A stretch of DNA of 36,647 nucleotides from an uncultured Dorea sp. GTDB taxonomy: Bacteria; Bacillota; Clostridia; Lachnospirales; Lachnospiraceae. The position numbers and the translations under genes were made by a program. Positions 31,003 to 36,647 of this stretch are shown here, piece after piece (positions within the stretch are counted from its first letter, which is position 1; each line of letters starts with the position of its first letter). The DNA lies in assembly GCA_910588745.1 (NCBI GenBank), contig CAJURK010000006.1, forward strand, positions 44,915 to 81,561, written 5' to 3'. The notes below the pieces were generated by a model. It was given only the letters and a program-made list of their open reading frames with translations. It made no database searches and had not been told where the DNA came from.

Positions 31003-32127
31003 ATGACAAGAGATAGAATCGGGCATAGAAAAGACAGGATACAAAGCGCGGCATATTTCAGCAGAAGAGAGGGGGAATGGAACGCAGGGGATAAAAAGAA
31101 AAGAGACGGCTTTGCAGGAAACCGGGGCCTAAGTGAGCCGGATAGAAAGAACAAGCGTATAAAATACTGCAGAAGAAAGAGAAGAGCCAGAAAGAAAGCT
31201 TATATACGAAAGATCGCTTTGACCTTTATAACGGTGATGTTCTTGGCGCTTGGAGGCGGCAAGGTCTGGTCTTTTTCGGAAGAAAGCCTTCCCAAGGATG
31301 GAGAGCGGGCGCCCGGGAACGGACAGCCGACGGTAGAACTTCGGCAGCTCTATAGTCCCAATGCTGTTCTTACGGATGCGGATTCCGGGGAGATACTGGC
31401 GGAGCTGAAAGGAAAGGTGCGAATCTATCCGGCGTCTCTTACTAAGATTATGACTGCATATATTGCGGCAGAACAGACGGAGGATCTGGATGGGAGTATT
31501 GAGATTCCCTCGGATTTCTTTTCGGAACTGTATGAGGAAAATGCGTCTATGGCTGGATTTCTGCCGGGAGAGCAGGCTGGGCTGCGGGATCTGCTGTACG
31601 GAATTTTGCTTCCTTCCGGGGCGGAATGCTGCCTGGCGTTTGCAGAGAGGATCGCCGGCTCGGAGGAAGCATTTGTAAAGTTGATGAATGAAAAAGCGAA
31701 GGAACTGGGGATGAAGGATACACATTTCTGCAACGCGACGGGGCTTCATGACCCGGAGCATTATTCTACGGCAGAAGATATGGCTGCGCTGCTGAGAGAA
31801 GCCTTGAAGAATCCGGAATTTAAGGAGGCGTTTACCAGCCGGAGCAGGAGCGTGCCTCCGTCGGATATGCACTCGGAAGGATTTACATTTACCAGTACGA
31901 TGTTTCAGTATCTGGAAAGCGGGGAAGTGGCAGGCGGGGAAATCCTTGGAGGAAAAACGGGGTACACGCCGGAAGCCGGACTATGCCTCGCAAGCCTGGC
32001 GCAGGTGAACGGAAAAGAGTATATTCTGGTAACGGCAAACGCAGAAGGCAGTCACGCGACGGAGCAGTTTCATATTCTGGATGCGGCAAACGTATATAAC
32101 CAGATCGGGAAAGGACAAACGCTGTAA
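31003..32127 (+). CDS. Serine-type D-Ala-D-Ala carboxypeptidase (penicillin-binding protein family)
   Basis: Trims the terminal D-alanine from peptidoglycan stem peptides. The catalytic domain (about 115-374) has SLTK (Ser145, Lys148) and KTG at 318-320. The SxN position reads SGA (205-207), so the usual Asn is replaced. The N-terminus is unusual: about 68 very basic residues inside the cell precede one membrane helix (about 70-90), so this looks like a type II membrane protein rather than a secreted DacF-type enzyme. The C-terminal DacA-like beta domain seems to be missing or very short. The ATG at 31003 has a GAAGAGG site; GTG 30994 is an alternative. It lies behind a VanRS-like pair. Confidence 0.9.
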   Translation: MTRDRIGHRKDRIQSAAYFSRREGEWNAGDKKKRDGFAGNRGLSEPDRKNKRIKYCRRKRRARKKAYIRKIALTFITVMFLALGGGKVWSFSEESLPKDGERAPGNGQPTVELRQLYSPNAVLTDADSGEILAELKGKVRIYPASLTKIMTAYIAAEQTEDLDGSIEIPSDFFSELYEENASMAGFLPGEQAGLRDLLYGILLPSGAECCLAFAERIAGSEEAFVKLMNEKAKELGMKDTHFCNATGLHDPEHYSTAEDMAALLREALKNPEFKEAFTSRSRSVPPSDMHSEGFTFTSTMFQYLESGEVAGGEILGGKTGYTPEAGLCLASLAQVNGKEYILVTANAEGSHATEQFHILDAANVYNQIGKGQTL

Positions 32128-32219
32128 CGGCGTATGATCCGCGCTGTGATTCGCTGGTTCCGAATAGGAGCTTGGCGGGATATCCGCCGGAATCGCCGCA
32201 AGCGATGCAGATAAGCATG

Positions 32220-32251
32220 AAAAAGGACCATGGGGAGCCATGGCCTTTTTT
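32220..32251. terminator. Bidirectional terminator between carboxypeptidase and aroD
   Basis: AAAAAGG-A-CCATGG pairs with CCATGG-CCTTTTTT with one bulged A and a GGAG loop. A and T tracts on both sides serve both converging genes. Confidence 0.8.
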
Positions 32252-32262
32252 ACGGTTTCATT

Positions 32263-33024
32263 TTATAATGCGTTATGTACGATCTGCAGTACTTCGTAAA
32301 GGGAATCCACGCCGATTTGTCCGGGAGCTGAAGCCATAGAGCCGGAACCAAAAGTCAGACAAGAGCCGAAAGCTTCGCAGGAAAGACGGCTGATGCTTCC
32401 CATTCCCGCCATGGACATGGTAATAATGGGACGGTCTGCATAGTCGGACGCCATTTCCTCTGTGGCGGCGAGCAGCGTGAGGACGTCCTTTTTGCTTTGA
32501 GGCATAACGGCGATTTTTGGTATATCTGCATCCATGTCCTGCATCTTGCGCAGGCGGTATACGATATCGGACTGAGCCGGCGTTTTGTCGAAGTCGTGAT
32601 TGGAGGCAACGACTTTCGTTCCTGCCGCATGAATTGCCGCGATCATATCAGTAACAATTTCATCGCCGGTAAAGATTTCTACGTCGATCAGATCTGCCAT
32701 ACCGGTGGCAGCCACCGCTTTATTCAGCGCTGCGTAAGCTTCTGTACTCATTTCGTGAACGCCGCCTTCATTCTTGGTACGGAAGGTAAAGAGAAGCGGG
32801 GTGTCGCCCAGAACGGAACGTACCTCTGCAAGTACTGCTTTGACTGCTTCGATATCCTCTACGCCTTCAAACCAGTCAACACGCCATTCCATAATATCCA
32901 TGTGCATGTCCTTATACTGTTTGGTGAGCGTGATGATTTCGTCTTTTGTTTTTCCTACATTGGGGATACAGATAGCGGGAATCCCTGCGCCAAGCTCCAG
33001 GTTTCTTACCTTTACTGTGTTCAT
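32263..33024 (-). CDS. aroD: Type I 3-dehydroquinate dehydratase
   Basis: Third step of the shikimate pathway: 3-dehydroquinate to 3-dehydroshikimate through a Schiff base. The 253-residue protein is full length. The active-site residues fall at the same numbers as in the E. coli and Salmonella enzymes: Glu46 and Arg48 in MEWRVD, Arg82 in FTFRTK, His143 in SNHDF, Schiff-base Lys170 in PKIAVMP, and Arg213 in SISRLS. AAGGAGG lies 7 bases before the ATG. Its leader has a small hairpin GGAGCG/CGCTCC near 33060-33085. No other aromatic-pathway genes are in the window. Confidence 0.97.
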   Translation of the reverse strand: MNTVKVRNLELGAGIPAICIPNVGKTKDEIITLTKQYKDMHMDIMEWRVDWFEGVEDIEAVKAVLAEVRSVLGDTPLLFTFRTKNEGGVHEMSTEAYAALNKAVAATGMADLIDVEIFTGDEIVTDMIAAIHAAGTKVVASNHDFDKTPAQSDIVYRLRKMQDMDADIPKIAVMPQSKKDVLTLLAATEEMASDYADRPIITMSMAGMGSISRLSCEAFGSCLTFGSGSMASAPGQIGVDSLYEVLQIVHNAL

Positions 33025-33261
33025 GATAATCCTCCTTCAATATGCGTACTTCATTGCAGGCGCATGCCGGAGCGTGACTGGTCGCTCCTGAAACATACGG
33101 CCTGCTATGTTTATATTTTAACAAAATCCTCTGCCGGAAACAAATATAAAATACGCCCGGAACCGATAGTATTCATGCATAGTTACGGTTCCTCCGGCTC
33201 TGGCTTTTGCGGATTAGGCATATGGGAGAATGCGAAGGAGGACTTTCCGTTTTCTTTGTTC

Positions 33262-33288
33262 ATAAATGTCTACCTTACAGCATATATT
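33262..33288 (+). promoter_or_regulatory. Candidate sigma-E promoter of spoIVA
   Basis: ATAAAT (33262-33267), 13 bases, CATATATT (33281-33288), close to the mother-cell sigma-E pattern (ATA-rich -35, CATACAnT -10). In Bacillus spoIVA is transcribed by sigma-E. The leader would be about 30 nt. Confidence 0.4.
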
Positions 33289-33322
33289 TTATCAGCATAT
33301 ACGAAAAGGGGCAGGGAAGAGG

Positions 33323-34795
33323 ATGGATTCTAATCATTTATACAAAGATATACAGGCAAGGACAAACGGCGAAATATACATTGGAGTAGTAGGGCCTGTC
33401 AGAACCGGGAAATCAACGTTTATTAAGCGGTTTATGGAGGTGCTGGTGCTTCCGCATATGGAAGATGAGCCGGGCAAGGAACGAACCAGGGATGAGCTGC
33501 CGCAGTCGGCTTCAGGAAAAACAATTATGACCACGGAGCCGAAATTTATTCCGAAGGAAGCGGCCGAAATCCGTCTGATGGAAGACGTTCCCGTGAAGGT
33601 GCGGCTGATCGACTGCGTGGGATATATGGTAGAAGGCGCCGCGGGGCATGTGGAAGAGGGGGAAGAACGTCAGGTGAAGACTCCCTGGTTTGATTACGAG
33701 ATTCCATTTACCAAGGCTGCGGGAATCGGAACCAGAAAAGTAATTCATGAGCATGCAACTATCGGAGTTGTGATTACCACCGACGGAAGCATCGGGGAAC
33801 TCCCCAGAGGAAACTATATGGAAGCGGAAGAAAAAACGATCCGGGAATTGCAGAGCATTGGGAAGCCCTTTGTGGTTCTAGTAAATTCCACCAGGCCGTT
33901 TGGAGAGGAAGCAAGGGAAACGGTCCGGGAAATGGAAGACAAATATAGCGTCAGGGCTATGGCCGTTAACTGCGAGCAATTGAAGGAAGAGGATATTAAC
34001 AGGATTTTAGAGGGGGTACTTTCCACATTTCCCATATCAGAGATTGAATTTTACATACCGAAATGGGTGGAAATGCTTCCGGTTGAACACAAGATCAAAC
34101 AGGATTTATTGGAACATATCCGGAGGATTCTGGATCAGGTAGATGAAATGGGCGACGCGTGCAGCAAAATTACAAAGCCGGAGAGTCCGTATATTGAAGA
34201 ACTGCGGGTGGAAGAAACCCGGATGGATACGGGCTGTATCAAAATCCGCATTGAGGTTGCCCAGGAGTATTATTATGAAATGCTCAGCGAACTTACCGGA
34301 ACGAAGATTGCGGGACAGTATGAATTGATATCCGAGCTAAAGAATTTGTCTCAGCTAAAGACGGAATATGAAGGGGTAAAGGACGCGTTTAACAGCGTAA
34401 GGATACGGGGATACGGCGTAGTCAGCCCTACAAGGGATGAGATTACGTTGGATGAGCCGACTGTAATTAAGCAGGGAAGTAAATACGGCGTGAAAATACA
34501 CTCTACGGCGCCGTCAATTCATCTGATCCGGGCAAACGTTGAAACGGAGATCGCTCCAATCGTGGGAAATGAACAGCAGGCGGAGGATCTGATTACCTAT
34601 ATTAAAGAGACGGAGAATCAGGAAGGAGGAATCTGGCAGACTAATATATTCGGGAAATCGATTGAGGAACTTGTTATGGACGGCATGAGGAATAAAATGG
34701 CCGTAATAAACGATGAAAGCCAGACAAAACTCCAGGATACGATGCAGAAAATCGTAAATGACAGCAATGGCGGACTGGTCTGTATTATTATATAG
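33323..34795 (+). CDS. spoIVA: SpoIVA, spore coat basement-layer ATPase
   Basis: Mother-cell protein that polymerises on the forespore surface by ATP hydrolysis and anchors the coat. The 490 residues agree with the Bacillus protein (492). Walker A GPVRTGKST places the key lysine at Lys30, the Bacillus position. TMTTEPKFIP-like sequence (MTTEPKFIPKEA), RLIDCVGYMV and GTRKVIHEHATIGVVITTDGS are family signatures, and the C-terminal end GGLVCIII is typical of the membrane-targeting tail. The frame is open upstream to 33266, but ATG 33323 gives the family N-terminus and has a GGGAAGAGG site. Genes that follow are not sporulation genes. Confidence 0.97.
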   Translation: MDSNHLYKDIQARTNGEIYIGVVGPVRTGKSTFIKRFMEVLVLPHMEDEPGKERTRDELPQSASGKTIMTTEPKFIPKEAAEIRLMEDVPVKVRLIDCVGYMVEGAAGHVEEGEERQVKTPWFDYEIPFTKAAGIGTRKVIHEHATIGVVITTDGSIGELPRGNYMEAEEKTIRELQSIGKPFVVLVNSTRPFGEEARETVREMEDKYSVRAMAVNCEQLKEEDINRILEGVLSTFPISEIEFYIPKWVEMLPVEHKIKQDLLEHIRRILDQVDEMGDACSKITKPESPYIEELRVEETRMDTGCIKIRIEVAQEYYYEMLSELTGTKIAGQYELISELKNLSQLKTEYEGVKDAFNSVRIRGYGVVSPTRDEITLDEPTVIKQGSKYGVKIHSTAPSIHLIRANVETEIAPIVGNEQQAEDLITYIKETENQEGGIWQTNIFGKSIEELVMDGMRNKMAVINDESQTKLQDTMQKIVNDSNGGLVCIII

Positions 34796-34866
34796 GCTTG
34801 CAAATACCGAAAAGAATTGTTATTATAAAAGATAAGTAACAAATGAGCAGATACTGGAGGTACATA

Positions 34867-35343
34867 ATGAGAATTGCAATTATTACAGCAAGTACACCAA
34901 TTTACAGAGGACATGAAGAAGATAAGAGCGGTAAAGTGATTAAGCATATTGTGGAGGAGGCGGGACATAAGGTGATATTTATGAAGCCTCTTCCCTGTGA
35001 TAAGACAGTGCTGTCTACAGTGATGCAGAGGATGGCGGACGGTCATCTGGTGGATTTGATTCTGACAACCGGGGGTTCCGGCTGCGCGGCGGGAGACTGT
35101 ATGCCGGAGGCAACTTTGGAGATTGTAGATAGGCCTGTGGTGGGCATTCCCGAGGCTATGCGGGCGCATACGATGCAGTTGACGAAGCGCGCCATGCTGA
35201 ACCGGAGCGCGGCGGGAATTCGGGGAGACGTGCTGATCGTGAATCTCCCGGGCAAACCTAACGCGGTAAAACAGTGCCTGGAATATCTGCTTCCGGAGAT
35301 TATACACGCAGTGGGCTTAATTCAGCAGAAACAGGCGGAGTAG
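34867..35343 (+). CDS. MogA/MoaB-family molybdopterin adenylyltransferase-like protein
   Basis: A 158-residue protein of the MoCF-biosynthesis fold; MogA activates molybdopterin with AMP for metal insertion. It starts RIAIITAS and has LTTGGSGCAAGDCMPEAT, where most relatives have LTTGGTGLxPRDVTPEA, so the usual Arg-Asp pair is replaced. GIPEAMRAHTMQLTKRAMLNRSAAGIRG and VNLPGKPNAV follow, as in MoaB/MogA. It ends in a helix. No other molybdenum-cofactor genes occur in the window. TGGAGG lies 6 bases before the ATG; the frame opens upstream at 34843 without support. The metallo-hydrolase gene starts 12 bases later, so they are probably co-transcribed. Confidence 0.85.
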   Translation: MRIAIITASTPIYRGHEEDKSGKVIKHIVEEAGHKVIFMKPLPCDKTVLSTVMQRMADGHLVDLILTTGGSGCAAGDCMPEATLEIVDRPVVGIPEAMRAHTMQLTKRAMLNRSAAGIRGDVLIVNLPGKPNAVKQCLEYLLPEIIHAVGLIQQKQAE

Positions 35344-35355
35344 GAGAAGTACAGG

Positions 35356-36042
35356 ATGAAGGTTACCTATATTCAGCACAGCGGATTTATGGTGGAATGC
35401 GAGGAAAGCGTGCTGGTTTTCGACTATTACAGAGGTATGCTGCCTCCTGTCAGCAAGGATAAGAGTTTTTATGTATTTGCCAGCCATAGCCACGGAGACC
35501 ACTTTCAGCAAGAGATTTTTGATTGGGAAAAAGACTATCCGCGTATTCACTATATTCTGTCGGATGATATACAGGCGGAGACTGCTGCAAACCGGCTGTT
35601 TCTTGGACCTGATGAGGAATGTGGGCTTGGGGATCTCCGAATAAAGACGCTTCGCTCTACCGACGAGGGCGTGGCGTTCTTTGTTTCTGTACAAGACGGC
35701 GGACAGATTCGGAATATTTACCACGCGGGAGATTTGAACTGGTGGCATTGGGAAGAGGAAAGCGCGGCGTATAATCGGGAGATGGAACAGAATTTTAAGA
35801 AGGCTCTTCTGCCGATGGAAGGGGCGCGGATTGACGTCGCTTTTTTGCCGGCGGATCCCAGGCTTGAGGATGCGTACTATCTTGGATTTGACTGGTTTAT
35901 GCGGCATACAGATACAAAACGGGCGTATCCGATGCATCTTTGGAGGCGTTACGGGGTGATAGACAAGCTGAGAAGTCAGCCGGAGGCAAAGGATTATCGG
36001 GATCGGATTGTGCGGCTGGGAAAGGAAGACGAATGCAGGTAA
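35356..36042 (+). CDS. Metallo-beta-lactamase-fold hydrolase, UlaG/YtkL type
   Basis: A 228-residue zinc-dependent hydrolase-fold protein. The signature SHSHGDHF gives ligands His44, His46, Asp48 and His49. A further metal-site histidine lies in IYHAGDLNWW, and a last one in YPMHLW near the end. The N-terminus KVTYIQHSGFMVECEESVLVFDYY is typical of UlaG-like members (small sugar lactones, amides or phospho compounds). Substrate cannot be inferred. It overlaps the rnhA start by 10 bases, implying coupled translation. Confidence 0.87.
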   Translation: MKVTYIQHSGFMVECEESVLVFDYYRGMLPPVSKDKSFYVFASHSHGDHFQQEIFDWEKDYPRIHYILSDDIQAETAANRLFLGPDEECGLGDLRIKTLRSTDEGVAFFVSVQDGGQIRNIYHAGDLNWWHWEEESAAYNREMEQNFKKALLPMEGARIDVAFLPADPRLEDAYYLGFDWFMRHTDTKRAYPMHLWRRYGVIDKLRSQPEAKDYRDRIVRLGKEDECR

Positions 36043-36509
36043 AGATTTATACGGACGGAGCCGCAAGAGGGAACCCGGACGGGCCGGGCGGATTTGGAAC
36101 TGTACTGGAATATATAGATTCTAAGGGAGAACTGCATACAAAGGAGATCTCTCAGGGATACAAAAAGACTACCAACAACCGGATGGAGCTGATGGCGGCG
36201 ATTGCGGGGTTAGAGGCTCTGAACCGCCCCTGCGACGTGGAGCTGTATTCCGATTCCCAGTATGTGGTCAACGCGTTTAACCAGCATTGGATTGAAGGCT
36301 GGGTGAAAAAGGGATGGAAACGCGGGAAGAATGAGCCGGTAAAGAATTCGGATTTGTGGAAAAGGCTGTTGAAGGCAAAGGAATCTCACAGAGTGACGTT
36401 TCACTGGGTGAAGGGACATGCCGGACATCTGCAGAATGAGCGCTGCGACGCGCTGGCGACTTCGGCGGCGGACGGCGGCAATCTGCTTATAGACGAAGGC
36501 GCGGTCTAA
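36033..36509 (+). CDS. rnhA: Ribonuclease HI
   Basis: Cuts the RNA strand of RNA-DNA hybrids. The 158-residue protein is full length. Catalytic acids Asp8 (IYTDGAARGNPG-like start), Glu52 (RMELMAA), Asp74 (YSDSQYV) and Asp139 (ERCDALA) are present, as is the loop His129 in KGHAGH. The basic handle region WVKKGWKRGKN (about 90-100) is of the E. coli type. The start at 36033 has GGAAAGGAAG upstream and lies within the end of the metallo-hydrolase gene. rnpB follows after about 60 bases. Confidence 0.96.
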   Translation: MQVKIYTDGAARGNPDGPGGFGTVLEYIDSKGELHTKEISQGYKKTTNNRMELMAAIAGLEALNRPCDVELYSDSQYVVNAFNQHWIEGWVKKGWKRGKNEPVKNSDLWKRLLKAKESHRVTFHWVKGHAGHLQNERCDALATSAADGGNLLIDEGAV

Positions 36510-36515
36510 ATAGTC

Positions 36516-36544
36516 TTGCTATTGCAGGAATGATGTGATAGAAT
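36516..36544 (+). promoter_or_regulatory. Candidate rnpB promoter
   Basis: TTGCTA (36516-36521), 17 bases, TAGAAT (36539-36544), placing transcription start close to the RNase P RNA. Confidence 0.5.
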
Positions 36545-36572
36545 GTGAAAACATGAGAATACAAGTATGACA

Positions 36573-36647
36573 AGTAATCGCGGCTGCGAATGCCGAAAGG
36601 CTGCAGGTGAGGAAAGTCCGGGCTTCACAGGGCAGGATGCCGGATAA
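36573..36647 (+). ncRNA. rnpB: RNase P RNA (5' part, cut by window end)
   Basis: The conserved GAGGAAAGTCCGGGC (36609-36623) followed by TTCACAGGGCAGGATGCCGG is the 5' core (P3-P4 region) of bacterial RNase P RNA, class A style. The RNA processes tRNA 5' ends. The exact 5' end is estimated; the 3' part lies beyond the window. Confidence 0.93.

Noticed and set aside
32497..33333. 278-codon plus-strand frame across aroD and its upstream region
   Set aside because: Antisense to aroD, whose active-site residues are all present; the frame has no supported start.

Overview
The window looks like a chromosomal segment of an anaerobic, spore-forming Clostridia member, most likely Lachnospiraceae (inference). 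The grounds are spoIVB, spo0A and spoIVA, an [FeFe] hydrogenase, AGGAGG-type ribosome sites, TTGACA/TATAAT promoters and the start of a class A RNase P RNA. Most genes are core metabolism or housekeeping. There is no prophage, insertion sequence, CRISPR array, tRNA or rRNA.

Layout. (1) 1-1905: 3' part of an AT-rich FtsX-type ABC permease. (2) 2079-5821: spoIVB and spo0A, usually adjacent, here separated by a structured repeat and an iron-type alcohol dehydrogenase. (3) 5951-12000: glgA, then a split methionine synthase (activation protein followed by metH), then an [FeFe] hydrogenase with variant H-cluster motifs. (4) 12251-15858: a ribose-type ABC importer (ATPase, permease, lipoprotein) followed directly by a short PsuG-like enzyme. 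(5) 15956-18071, minus strand: an Lsa-like ABC-F gene behind a leader with a three-codon ORF and an intrinsic terminator, preceded by a previously uncounted 58-residue membrane protein. (6) 18299-20319: an AgrC/AgrA-like sensor and LytTR regulator without agrB or agrD. (7) 20555-27663: alaS, a long FtsA-like protein with tandem repeats, a FIST sensor and a soluble chemoreceptor-like protein, probably one transcript. (8) 27824-28644, minus strand: rpsU, terminator, GNAT acetyltransferase. (9) 28994-32127: a VanR/VanS-like pair and a D-Ala-D-Ala carboxypeptidase with similar direct repeats before both. (10) 32263-36509: aroD (minus), spoIVA, a MogA/MoaB-type gene, a metallo-beta-lactamase-fold protein, rnhA, then the 5' end of rnpB.

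Most worth a second look: two copies (3138-3194 plus; 20338-20394 minus) of a 57-bp structured repeat, 46/57 identical, whose hairpin shows two compensatory base-pair changes; the transporter/PsuG-like operon; the ABC-F attenuator leader; and the FtsA-like/FIST/chemoreceptor cluster. Functional statements come from reading motifs by eye; no database search was possible.
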